Source: Nitrosomonas marina
GTDB lineage: Bacteria; Pseudomonadota; Gammaproteobacteria; Burkholderiales; Nitrosomonadaceae
Direction: 5' to 3'
Assembly: GCF_900111605.1 (NCBI RefSeq)
Contig: NZ_FOIA01000002.1
Location: 1 to 64,000 of the forward strand
Length of the DNA: 64,000 bases
In this document: positions 26,618 through 35,215 of the stretch, piece by piece
Layout of the letters: each line of letters begins with the position of its first letter
Numbering within the stretch: position 1 is the first letter of the stretch
The notes under the pieces: model-generated
What the model was told of the DNA's origin: nothing
What the model saw: the letters and a program-made list of their open reading frames with translations, nothing else
The model's database searches: none
Made by a program: the position numbers and the translations under genes

Positions 26618-27244
26618 ATGTATCAATTCAGATTTAACCTTAAATTCCTTTTTCCCGCTGTTGTGCTGTCGATGGTGTTCGTATACGCCATCACGCCGGT
26701 AACCGCAAAAGACGCAACCCCGGCCGTTAAAAATTACGCCGTATTCAATGAAAACGGCAAACTGCAAAGACCAACGGGCTATCGCGAATGGATTTATATC
26801 GGCAGTCCCTTGACACCAAACGACATGAACGATGGCAAAGCAGCATTTCCTGAATTTCACAATGTTTATATTGATCCTATAAGCTGGACACACTGGAAAG
26901 TGTCTGGCAAATTTCCGGACGACACGATCATCGTCAAAGAACTCGTTAACGTGGGTAGCAAGGAAGCGGTCAGCGGCAACGGTTATTTTCAGGGAGAATT
27001 TATCGGATTGGAGGCCATGGTCAAGAACAAACAGCTTTTTCCTGAAGCACCCGGTCATTGGGGATTTTTCCGTTTCACCATCGAGGGCAGCCGGCAATTG
27101 CACAAGCGCGCGAGTGCGCAGGATCATGAAAATTGCGCCAGTTGCCATCAAAGTCACGCAGCTACCGATCTTGTCTTTACGCAATACTATCCGGTATTGC
27201 GCGCAGGAAAAGCGGCAGGCGATACCGGAACGGGTGGTATGTGA
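26618..27244 (+). CDS. Cytochrome P460
   Basis: 208 residues. A signal peptide (about 1-30, ending VTAKD) precedes a mature domain with the P460 blocks YREWIYIGSPLTPNDMNDGK, FPEFHNVYIDP and IVKELV, and one c-type haem motif Cys173-Ala-Ser-Cys176-His177 near the C-terminus. Cytochrome P460 of Nitrosomonas oxidises hydroxylamine, with nitric oxide or nitrous oxide as product; its haem carries an unusual lysine cross-link, for which Lys94 or Lys107 are candidates. It is periplasmic. A strong AAAGGAGA site lies 5 bases before the ATG. It is controlled by the divergent TetR gene, as judged from the palindrome. Confidence 0.92.
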   Translation: MYQFRFNLKFLFPAVVLSMVFVYAITPVTAKDATPAVKNYAVFNENGKLQRPTGYREWIYIGSPLTPNDMNDGKAAFPEFHNVYIDPISWTHWKVSGKFPDDTIIVKELVNVGSKEAVSGNGYFQGEFIGLEAMVKNKQLFPEAPGHWGFFRFTIEGSRQLHKRASAQDHENCASCHQSHAATDLVFTQYYPVLRAGKAAGDTGTGGM

Positions 27245-27338
27245 CCGACTTTTCTGTTCTATTATCATGCAGATAAATAACAGACTCATAGGTTAACCGT
27301 TTAAACTGCCGCGAAACCAGGCTAACGATTCATCAGAA

Positions 27339-27391
27339 AACTGACGGACAAGTAACCAGATCTTTACTTACTGCTTGCCTGTTCGTCAGTT
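27339..27391. terminator. Convergent-gene hairpin, likely terminator
   Basis: AACTGACGGACA (27339-27350) and TGTTCGTCAGTT (27380-27391) pair at 11 of 12 positions plus one G-T. Between them a smaller stem AAGTAA/TTACTT (27350-27355 and 27363-27368) can form. The element lies between the stop of cytochrome P460 and the stop of the convergent AAA-ATPase gene, where a two-way terminator is expected. Confidence 0.5.
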
Positions 27392-27413
27392 CTTTATGCT
27401 GTACTTATTCAAA

Positions 27414-28976
27414 TCAATCGTGCAGATCGTCTGCCAGAACCGCTCTGTCATGCGCCCATGCGCGCAGCTTGCCAATCCGTTCCGCCATCACCACAGACAG
27501 CGGGCGCGTGCGTTCGAGCTCATGCAATATATCTGCAGAAGTCAGCGCACAATCACCATTGCGCGCTGCCGCTTCAAAAACGGCGGCAATCACCGCCTGC
27601 TCTATTTCAGCACCTGAAAAGCTGCTGGCATTTGCGGCCAGTTCAGCCAGGTCGAAAGTCGCCGGATCCAAGCCCCGTTTCTTTAAATGAATGGCAAAAA
27701 TCTGCTCGCGTGCCGCAGTATTTGGAAAATCGACGAAAAATATTTCGTCAAAACGCCCTTTGCGAATGAGTTCGGGCGGGAGTGTCGAAATATCGTTCGC
27801 CGTTGCCACGAGGAATACCGGTTTTGCCGCATTACTGCGTTCGGACAGCCAGGTCAGAAATGTGCCCAGTATGCGGCGCGATACACCACCGTCCTGTTCG
27901 CCCCCGTTTCCACCCAACCCTTTTTCAAGTTCATCAATCCATAGCACGCACGGCGCCATACCCTCTGCAGCCGCCAGCGCGGCGCGCATATTGCGCTCGC
28001 TTTCACCATAAAATTTGTTATATACCGCGCCGAAATCCAGGCGCATTAACGGTATGTTCCATTCGCCAGCAATCGCACGCGCGGCAAGGCTTTTGCCGCC
28101 ACCCATGACGCCGAGTAATAATATTCCCTTGGGCCGGTCAAGCGCTGCGGTTCTGGAGTCCAGAAACGGTTTCTGGCGCAGCGTCACCCAGTGCTTCATA
28201 CGTGCCAATCCGCCGATGGCGTCAAACTTGAATGATGATTCCTCGAAACCCAGCACACCCTCTCCTCCCAATGCCCTGTGTTTGATAGCAAGAATGCGGC
28301 GAATATCCTCCTGATTAATCTCGCCATCCGCGCGCAGCGCCTGGCGCACCAGACGGCGCACATCCTCAAACTCAAGCCCGAGTAGATGCATGATCAGCAA
28401 GTCAACCGTACGACGGTCACCGCGTACTTTGTCACCGTTTTGTGTGTGATACAGTTTCGCTTCGTTGAATACAATCGACCGGATATCGTCACGTGTCGGC
28501 AATTTCGGTTTGAAATGTCCGGCCAGCCGCAGCAATTCCGAAGGTACATCTTCCAGCGTCGGGCTGACAAACACCAGTGTACGCGCACATTTTGCATGAT
28601 CCATGGCGATTTCGCGTATCAGGCGCACGGCTACGGCATCCTTGAATCCGGGATGCGCGTCGCACAAGACGTAAACACCATTCTGAGACGATTTATCGAT
28701 ATGCCTCAGACAGTCAATCAATTCATTTGTCTGATAAATGGCTTTGCTGTGATCGTCGTTTGAACTGGCTGCAAACTGGCCGAGACCTCCACCGGTTCCG
28801 ACAACCCGGCCAAGTCCGTCAACGATGCTCCATCGCATCATTAATTGATTCTCCAGATTGGATGCCTGTGTCAGCAGTTTTAAAATGCGCGGCTCTTCAT
28901 GTGTCTCAATCAGGATCAGCGGCACTCTGGCACGCAGCAAGGCTGAGAGTTCGTTGATTTCTGCGGGTTCGTTCAT
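27414..28976 (-). CDS. AAA-family ATPase, Ycf46-like
   Basis: 520 residues. An N-terminal non-ATPase part (about 1-240) precedes a single AAA+ domain (250-500). It has Walker A GVMGGGKS (289-296), Walker B with Asp348-Glu349 (LWIDELEKG), and the GRFDEIFFVDFP arginine-finger region. The overall arrangement matches Ycf46-type ATPases found in cyanobacteria and many proteobacteria, whose role is linked to carbon handling or stress but is poorly known. No obvious partner gene is adjacent. Confidence 0.85.
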   Translation of the reverse strand: MNEPAEINELSALLRARVPLILIETHEEPRILKLLTQASNLENQLMMRWSIVDGLGRVVGTGGGLGQFAASSNDDHSKAIYQTNELIDCLRHIDKSSQNGVYVLCDAHPGFKDAVAVRLIREIAMDHAKCARTLVFVSPTLEDVPSELLRLAGHFKPKLPTRDDIRSIVFNEAKLYHTQNGDKVRGDRRTVDLLIMHLLGLEFEDVRRLVRQALRADGEINQEDIRRILAIKHRALGGEGVLGFEESSFKFDAIGGLARMKHWVTLRQKPFLDSRTAALDRPKGILLLGVMGGGKSLAARAIAGEWNIPLMRLDFGAVYNKFYGESERNMRAALAAAEGMAPCVLWIDELEKGLGGNGGEQDGGVSRRILGTFLTWLSERSNAAKPVFLVATANDISTLPPELIRKGRFDEIFFVDFPNTAAREQIFAIHLKKRGLDPATFDLAELAANASSFSGAEIEQAVIAAVFEAAARNGDCALTSADILHELERTRPLSVVMAERIGKLRAWAHDRAVLADDLHD

Positions 28977-29206
28977 CGTTATTTCATCGTAAAGTCAGTC
29001 ATACTCATGCAACGACCCTGACCGGCAAAATCTTGAACGATTATGCAATCAGGCAGATTTTTAATGAAACTATCATCAGCCCGGTGCAAACTTTTGTACT
29101 GCTTGCTGCTCACTGGATTAACAATATCGGATCAATAAAAATTTTTGACTGCAACAGATATTTCATTTAATCTTGATTTTTGTGTCATTAATCAAAATCG
29201 GCTATC

Positions 29207-29782
29207 ATGAAACAGTCAAACTGGGGTGGGCAACGCGCCGGCGCGGGCAGAAAACGTTCTGCGGAGCCGACAGTCACCGTTCGCGTGCCTGTCAGCAGCA
29301 AAGAAACTGTTCTGCAATGGGTACGGCAACACAAAATGTCTGCTGCATATATTCCTGCATGGATGGACATTGTCCGGCTCGAACAGCAGGCCGTACCGCG
29401 GTCATTTCCGCGCATGAGTCATTCGGTGCGCGCTGGTTTTCCCTCACCGGCAGATGATTACGTGGAAAAACGTATCGACCTGAACGAAGAATTGATTCAA
29501 CACCGCGAGGCTACTTTTTTTCTGCGTGTCAGAGGGCATTCGATGATTAATGCCGGCATTGACGACGGCGACGAACTGATTGTCGACCGTGCCATTGCTC
29601 CCGAGCATAATCGTATTGTCGTCGCTGCGGTCGATGGCGAATTAACCGTCAAGCGTTTTTACCGGCGCAACGGTATTATTAAACTGATTGCGGAAAACCC
29701 GCAATATCCGGACATCGAATTCAAAAGCGAGCAGGAAATGATGATATGGGGCGTGGTCACCCGGGTGATCAAATCCGTTTAG
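29207..29782 (+). CDS. umuD: UmuD-like S24 peptidase, long form
   Basis: 191 residues. The C-terminal 120 residues are a LexA/UmuD peptidase domain with Ser112 (RGHSM) and Lys149 (ELTVKR), spaced as in E. coli UmuD, and a cleavage site Ala76-Gly77 exactly 36 residues before the serine. The first 60 residues are an extra domain starting with a basic [11 protein letters not shown] motif, absent from the 139-residue E. coli protein. It is followed by umuC with a 2-base gap. After self-cleavage it would form part of the error-prone polymerase V used in damage bypass. Confidence 0.9.
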   Translation: MKQSNWGGQRAGAGRKRSAEPTVTVRVPVSSKETVLQWVRQHKMSAAYIPAWMDIVRLEQQAVPRSFPRMSHSVRAGFPSPADDYVEKRIDLNEELIQHREATFFLRVRGHSMINAGIDDGDELIVDRAIAPEHNRIVVAAVDGELTVKRFYRRNGIIKLIAENPQYPDIEFKSEQEMMIWGVVTRVIKSV

Positions 29783-29784
29783 CC

Positions 29785-31056
29785 ATGTTTGCGCTGATCG
29801 ACGGCAATAATTTCTATGTGTCCTGCGAACGCGTATTCAATCCGCGCCTGATGGGAAGGCCCGTTGTTGTATTATCCAATAATGACGGCTGCGCGGTCGC
29901 ACGTTCCGAGGAGGCCAAGGCACTGGGTATCAAAATGGGCGTACCCTGGTTTCAGGTACAGTCGCTGGCGCGGAAGCATGGTGTTATTGCGCTATCGTCA
30001 AACTACACGCTATATGCCGATATGAGCAACCGCATGATGTCTCTCCTTGGACAATTTGCACCACAGGAAATCTATTCCATAGACGAATGTTTTCTGTATT
30101 TTGACGGCTTTCAAATGGATCTGACTGTCTATGGTCAAACAATTCGCCAGCGCATTAAACACTGGCTTGGCTTACCGGTCTGTATTGGCATCGGCCCGAC
30201 CAAGACCCTGGCAAAACTTGCCAACCATATCGCAAAAAAACAACCGTACTGGAAGGGCGTCTGCAATCTGGGCACTTTGCCCGAAACAGCACTCAACAAC
30301 CTGCTGGCCGGCATTGAAGTCGGCGAAGTCTGGGGAATTGGCCGCCGCCTGCGGGAAAAGCTGCACCACCTGAATATTCGTACCGCCCTGGCGCTCAAAT
30401 GTGCAGATACTGATTTGATCGGCCGCATGTTTTCAATAACGGCAAAACGTACTGTCACGGAATTACGAGGCATGCCTGCATTACGGCTTGATGAAGTCGC
30501 ACCAGCCAGGCAGCAAATTCTATGCAGTCGATCCTTCGGCATGCCTGTCACGCTATACAGCGAGCTTCAGGAGGCCGTAACCAGTTACATCACCAGGGCG
30601 GCGGAAAAACTGCGGTGCCAGTCTTTGCTGGCACATGCCGTCCATGTGTATATTCATACAAATCCACACCGGAAAAGGGATGCGCAATACCGGCAGGGCA
30701 TTACGGTCACATTAACGGAGCCCAGCTGTGATACGATCAAACTGACACGTGCAGGACTATGGGGACTGGCACGCATTTACCGGACGGGCTATCGTTATAA
30801 CAAGGCCGGGATAATGCTGATGGAACTGGTCCCTGCGGATGCTCTTCGGCAAACCGCATTGTTTGCCCATGGCACAACCATGGCAGATAAAGCGCGAACA
30901 CTCATGACAACACTTGACCTTGTCAATCGGCGCATGGGAAAAGATACGCTCGCGCTGGCGGGTGCGGGCACCGTCAAAAACTGGCATATGAAACGAAACC
31001 ATAAGTCACCCTGTTATACGACCGAATGGAAAGAGCTGGCAGAAGCACACTGTTGA
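29785..31056 (+). CDS. umuC: DNA polymerase V catalytic subunit UmuC
   Basis: 423 residues from ATG 29785, two bases after the umuD stop; the frame also reads upstream inside umuD, but the family begins with [18 protein letters not shown] as here. Y-family polymerase motifs are present: the N-terminal [10 protein letters not shown] metal-binding segment, NNDGC, and SIDECFL with the catalytic Asp-Glu. The little-finger domain and the UmuC-specific C-terminal part follow. It copies past lesions with UmuD'. It is co-transcribed with umuD. Confidence 0.95.
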   Translation: MFALIDGNNFYVSCERVFNPRLMGRPVVVLSNNDGCAVARSEEAKALGIKMGVPWFQVQSLARKHGVIALSSNYTLYADMSNRMMSLLGQFAPQEIYSIDECFLYFDGFQMDLTVYGQTIRQRIKHWLGLPVCIGIGPTKTLAKLANHIAKKQPYWKGVCNLGTLPETALNNLLAGIEVGEVWGIGRRLREKLHHLNIRTALALKCADTDLIGRMFSITAKRTVTELRGMPALRLDEVAPARQQILCSRSFGMPVTLYSELQEAVTSYITRAAEKLRCQSLLAHAVHVYIHTNPHRKRDAQYRQGITVTLTEPSCDTIKLTRAGLWGLARIYRTGYRYNKAGIMLMELVPADALRQTALFAHGTTMADKARTLMTTLDLVNRRMGKDTLALAGAGTVKNWHMKRNHKSPCYTTEWKELAEAHC

Positions 31057-31097
31057 TAAGCAGTTATCCGCTTAAAACCTGAAGTGGCAAAACAATA

Positions 31098-32333
31098 ATG
31101 AAAAAAATATCACTGAATACGCAAATCATACTGGGCAGCCTGGCGGGTATATTACTGGGTCTGTGGTTCGCCGGGCTGGGGCAGGAATCAAACATCACAC
31201 AAGGCGGTCTGTATATTGCAGGACTGATCGGCACGTTATTTATTGATTTGCTGAGAATGGTACTGATTCCGCTGGTTTTCACATCGATAATTGTGGGTGT
31301 CGCCAATTTGCGCGCTCACCGGCAGATGAACCGGGTATGGCAGGGAACGCTCGGATTCTTTGTCCTGACCATGGGGCTTGCACTGCTGCTGGGACTTACC
31401 GCTGCTAACTGGCTGCAACCTGGTGGCGGACTGCAACTGGCCATGTTCCAGGATTCCCTGCAGAATTTTCAGGCGACACAAATGTCGTTAGCCGAATTTT
31501 TTGCACATTTTCTGCATTCATTGTTTCAAAACCCCATCGCGGCACTTGCACAAGGCAATGTACTGGCTGTCGTGGTCTTTGCCCTGCTTCTCGGCATCGC
31601 ACTGGTTATCGGTGGTGAACGATACCGTAATATTCTGGTACTCATGCAGGAATTTCTGGAACTGATACTCATGCTGGTTGGCTGGATCATGCGACTTGCA
31701 CCGTTTGGAATCATGGCATTACTGCTGCAACTGGTTGCCACACAGGACACTGGCCTGCTGAATACACTGATTAAGTTCGTCGCCATCGTCATGGGAACGA
31801 CGATACTGCATGGCCTGGTGGTGCTGCCGCTGATACTTTATCTGACTACCGGCATGACACCGATCAAATTCTGGCGGGGCGCACGTGAAGCATTGATTAC
31901 CGCCCTTGCCACCAGCTCCAGCGCAGCAACGTTACCTGTTACGCTGCGCTGTGCCGAACAACACCTGCACGTCAAACGGGATATCGCCGGGTTTGTTATT
32001 CCGCTGGGTACAACAATGAATATGGACGGCACTGCGTTATATGAAGCTGTTGCTGCACTGTTCATCGCAAATCTGGTTGGTGTGGAACTGAGTTTGATGC
32101 AGCAGCTGATTGTATTCGTCACTGCCATGCTTGCCGCAATGGGCGCGCCGGGCATTCCCAGTGCCGGTATGGTTACCATGGTCGTCGTCTTGCAGGCTGT
32201 CGGGTTGCCAGCTGAAGCGATTGCCATTTTGCTGCCGGTAGACCGTTTACTGGATACGGTGCGCACCATGGTAAATGTCGAGGGCGATATGGTCGGAAGT
32301 CTGGTTGTACAAAAATGGACACACCGTGAGTAA
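31098..32333 (+). CDS. Dicarboxylate/amino-acid:cation symporter
   Basis: 411 residues with eight or so hydrophobic segments and the signature motifs of the DAACS (SLC1) family: the serine-rich hairpin TSSSAATLP (about 269), NMDGTALYE (about 310), and the DRLLDTVRTMVNVEGD segment in TM8. It takes up glutamate, aspartate or C4-dicarboxylates with sodium or protons across the inner membrane. The exact substrate is not readable. It lies alone, 41 bases after umuC, and is convergent with the HD-GYP gene that follows. Confidence 0.93.
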   Translation: MKKISLNTQIILGSLAGILLGLWFAGLGQESNITQGGLYIAGLIGTLFIDLLRMVLIPLVFTSIIVGVANLRAHRQMNRVWQGTLGFFVLTMGLALLLGLTAANWLQPGGGLQLAMFQDSLQNFQATQMSLAEFFAHFLHSLFQNPIAALAQGNVLAVVVFALLLGIALVIGGERYRNILVLMQEFLELILMLVGWIMRLAPFGIMALLLQLVATQDTGLLNTLIKFVAIVMGTTILHGLVVLPLILYLTTGMTPIKFWRGAREALITALATSSSAATLPVTLRCAEQHLHVKRDIAGFVIPLGTTMNMDGTALYEAVAALFIANLVGVELSLMQQLIVFVTAMLAAMGAPGIPSAGMVTMVVVLQAVGLPAEAIAILLPVDRLLDTVRTMVNVEGDMVGSLVVQKWTHRE

Positions 32334-32410
32334 ACATGGACTAATTCTGATTCACCTGATCGGCTTCACTTGATACAGGCCATATGATAAGCCAAATATA
32401 ATAAGCTGGA

Positions 32411-33562
32411 TCAAACAGCTTCCTCATCACGAAAGCGTTGCTGGATCTCCAGTATTTTGTCCGGATTTCTTAACAGCGCATCAACACAATCACGATCCAG
32501 TTTGGTGTTAGACAATTCCCTTAGCAGTGCAAAAGCTTTTTCATTACTCCAGGGCACTTTATAGGCACGGCGGGAGGTCAGTGCGTCAAATACATCAGCA
32601 ACAGCACTGATGCGCGCCTCAATTGGAATTTCGTTGCCCTTGAGTCCTTTGGGATAACCGCTTCCATCCACAGCTTCATGGTGATACTCAGCGATATTGC
32701 GCATAATGTTGACATAATTTAGCGCATACAAGCTGAAGTCTTCAAGAATGGCGTCGATAATTTCCCGCCCTTTTCCGGGATGAGTTTTCATAATATCGAA
32801 TTCTTCATCATTCAGCTTTCCAGGTTTACGCAAGATACTATCCGGAATACCGATTTTGCCGACATCATGGAGCGGCGAGAACAGGAAAATATGCTCAATT
32901 TGTTCATCGCTGATGTTATAGTCCGCGGCCAGTTCACGCGCAATCAAACGTGCATAATGGGCCGTTCGGTCAATATGCTTGCCCGTTTCGATATCCCGAT
33001 AATGCGTCATACTGCGCGTTGCCTGCACGGCAGCCACAAGCGTTCGAATGGCTGCCAGTTCATTAATAACCATCAGGGCGATCAAATGACCATAAATATC
33101 GATCTGGCGTAACACCGCAGATGTAAAAGGATGCGACTCAAAAGAATTGAAAAAGAGAAAACCAACAAAAGCACCGCTCTGATACAGCGGCATGGTGTAA
33201 CTGGCTTTATATCCTTTGGCGGCAATACGCTTGGTATGCACGTTTGTACCTTGGGCAAAAATATCCAGATCCTGAACCAGCCGTGGTCGGCGCTGTTCAA
33301 TAATTTCCCTCAGTGAAGGCGCGGCATCAAGCGGCGCTTCATAAGTAACAACAGGATTATCATCACCTTCGGTACTATGTGCATAGGTTTTAAGTATATC
33401 CGTCTGCTCATCATATAGCGCTATTGCCAGACGGTTGATAAAAGGGCAATCCTGGAGAATGATCTGGTGTATAAAACTGAGCTTGTCGGATAAGGGAAGG
33501 TCCTCATGTAATCGGGCAAGCGTATCCTGGTGTGTAAATAAATCTTCTTTTGGCTGCGACAT
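32411..33562 (-). CDS. GAF/HD-GYP c-di-GMP phosphodiesterase-like protein
   Basis: 383 residues; a GAF-like sensor (about 20-170) followed by an HD-GYP domain with His232-Asp233, His294-His295 and Gly302-Tyr303-Pro304 all present. It is a full-length paralogue of the protein at 5628-6755. It lies 85 bases downstream of fliE on the same strand, which suggests a role in setting c-di-GMP for flagellar function; co-transcription with fliE is possible but not shown. Confidence 0.88.
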   Translation of the reverse strand: MSQPKEDLFTHQDTLARLHEDLPLSDKLSFIHQIILQDCPFINRLAIALYDEQTDILKTYAHSTEGDDNPVVTYEAPLDAAPSLREIIEQRRPRLVQDLDIFAQGTNVHTKRIAAKGYKASYTMPLYQSGAFVGFLFFNSFESHPFTSAVLRQIDIYGHLIALMVINELAAIRTLVAAVQATRSMTHYRDIETGKHIDRTAHYARLIARELAADYNISDEQIEHIFLFSPLHDVGKIGIPDSILRKPGKLNDEEFDIMKTHPGKGREIIDAILEDFSLYALNYVNIMRNIAEYHHEAVDGSGYPKGLKGNEIPIEARISAVADVFDALTSRRAYKVPWSNEKAFALLRELSNTKLDRDCVDALLRNPDKILEIQQRFRDEEAV

Positions 33563-33647
33563 CAGAACTTCCTGTAGGAAACAGAATGGGCGGCATACCT
33601 GAATAATTGATTGATAGAAAAGGAGTCTAAAGCTAGGGCGAACAAGC

Positions 33648-33971
33648 TCAAACCTGCATGTTCATAATTTCCTGGTAGGCCGTTACAAGCTTGTTACGAA
33701 CCTGAACCATAGACTGGAATGAAACATTGGCTTTTTGTAATGAAACCATTACTTCATGCAGATCTGCATTGGATTCGCCACTGACAAAATCCCTGCTCAA
33801 TTGCCCCGCTTTTTGCTGCACATCGTTGACCTTGTCAACCGCAGCTTTTAATGTCTGACCAAAGTCAACTTCCGTTGCTGCACTATTGTCAACTGGCTTT
33901 TTTACACCCGAGGTAAGTGCTGAAGCCGCATTTAATTGCTCAAGTATATTATCAATTCCAGATCTATCCAT
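33648..33971 (-). CDS. fliE: Flagellar hook-basal body protein FliE
   Basis: 107 residues, the normal FliE size. The C-terminal half has the conserved [16 protein letters not shown] and [16 protein letters not shown] blocks. FliE joins the MS ring to the rod. It lies on the minus strand downstream of the decayed fleR/fleS genes and points away from fliF. Confidence 0.94.
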   Translation of the reverse strand: MDRSGIDNILEQLNAASALTSGVKKPVDNSAATEVDFGQTLKAAVDKVNDVQQKAGQLSRDFVSGESNADLHEVMVSLQKANVSFQSMVQVRNKLVTAYQEIMNMQV

Positions 33972-34096
33972 CTTTTAAACCCTGTCATCAGAATTCCCGG
34001 AGTCAGCAGTCAGAAAACATTAAAGTATTCAGCCTGCCGGATTTGAATCATACAACAAAATGTAAAACTGTTTTGTATAAACAGCGGTTTGATTTC

Positions 34097-34245
34097 TTAG
34101 AAACCATTCGCCCGGTACTGCTGTAACTTATATCGCAGTGTCCGTTCAGATATGCCCAGTCTTTGAACAGCCAGTTTACGAGAACCATTGACCGCTGCAA
34201 GTGTGTCCATAATATGTTTGCGTTCAAGCGCTTTTATATTTAGCA
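34097..34245 (-). pseudogene. fleR: Remnant of fleR: Fis-type DNA-binding tail only
   Basis: A minus-strand frame ending with TAA at 34097-34099 reads ALERKHIMDTLAAVNGSRKL and then AVQRLGISERTLRYKLQQYR. This is the C-terminal Fis-like helix-turn-helix of sigma-54 activators of the FleR/FlrC type. Nothing of the receiver or AAA+ domain precedes it; the frame runs straight out of the truncated fleS. It has no start codon or ribosome-binding site of its own, so it is almost surely not expressed as a functional protein. Confidence 0.85.
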
Positions 34246-34898
34246 GCAAATCTTTGCCGCTCCTCCGATGTCAATGCTTCATTACCCAAATGAGCGGCAT
34301 ATAACAGAGCTGTTGAAAGCGGCGTACGCAGCTGATGGACCAGATTTGAAGCCATCTCTCCCATTGTGGCCAGGCGTTGATTGCGTCTGACCTGTTCCTG
34401 TAAGGCATATGCATCGGTTATATCATGGATCAACAGAATGCGTCTGCCAACAGAGTCCTCAGGACTGCTTTCGATACAAATACGGCGCTGTGAAGAATCA
34501 GCCGCATTGTGGGTAACAAGCCATTCATTGGCAATGATGGTAGGCAGTAACCGTTCATGGACGATTTTATGCCAGGACAAGCCCTCTAAAGGACCGCCCA
34601 GCAGTAATAAAGCAGCAGGATTCACCTGGTCTATACAATCATCAGGATCCAGCGCAATCACGCCACCGGGTAATGCATTCAGCAATAAAGACAGTTTTCG
34701 GGACAGAGCGTCTTTTGCTGCCGATTGCCGATGTAATTCCCCATTGGCCAGTGACAATTCATATGTCAGACGTTCTACCTGTAATTGCAAACCCTGATAT
34801 ACGTCTGATAACTGTTCAGACGCCGTATTAAACGCGGCAAATGCCAGTTTCAGCTGTTCCCGATCCGCAACTGTTCGAGATGATTTGGTCGATCTCAT
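34224..34898 (-). pseudogene. fleS: Truncated flagellar sensor kinase FleS
   Basis: 224 residues. The N-terminal coiled coil (about 15-65), PAS-like domain (65-165) and histidine-phosphotransfer helix with His188 in HQLRTP are intact and match FleS/FlrB kinases. The gene then stops at 34224, shortly after TSEERQRFAAK, where the family continues to a HATPase domain. The remaining sequence passes directly into the fleR tail in another frame. It cannot phosphorylate itself. Whether the stub still binds a signal or another kinase is unknown. Confidence 0.85.
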
Positions 34899-35215
34899 TT
34901 TTTTGTTTGGTTGGTATCTATATTCAAGAATTTAATAACAATTATTGATATTGAAGCGCAGCATAGCATTAAGGGTGTGCACTGTGATGGTTGAAATAAG
35001 GCAAGCAAATTTACTTTATTTGATCATTCAATCTGGTTGAGAATTTCTGATAATACATTTGCCAGATTGGTATGCGTTTTGTCCATCATTGAAAGAAATC
35101 GGACCAACCATTGGGAAATCTAAAAGCCTTACATATTAAATGAGCCAGTCAAATCATTAGTAGTGCTTAAAACGAAGTCCAAAACAACGAACTGAAAACA
35201 GGCAGGAGTAAACTT
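34899..35215. other. Divergent region between fleS remnant and fliF
   Basis: 317 bases without a gene. It should contain the promoters of the fliFGHIJK operon and of the old fleSR genes. A weak sigma-54-like site is listed separately. A good GGCAGGAG ribosome-binding site at 35201-35208 precedes the fliF GTG. Nothing else was recognised. Confidence 0.6.
35068..35083 (+). promoter_or_regulatory. Possible sigma-54 promoter of the fliF operon
   Basis: TGGTATGCGTTTTGTC keeps the GG at -24 and a TTG at -12, ten bases apart, but has GT in place of the key GC at -12. It lies about 130 bases before the fliF start. In related bacteria FleR-type activators work at sigma-54 promoters, so a decayed site would fit the lost regulator. 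The match is too weak for a firm call. Confidence 0.25.

Noticed and set aside
28977-29206. LexA box upstream of umuDC
   Set aside because: No CTGT-N8-ACAG type site could be found; only a weak TTGATT/AATCAA repeat is present.
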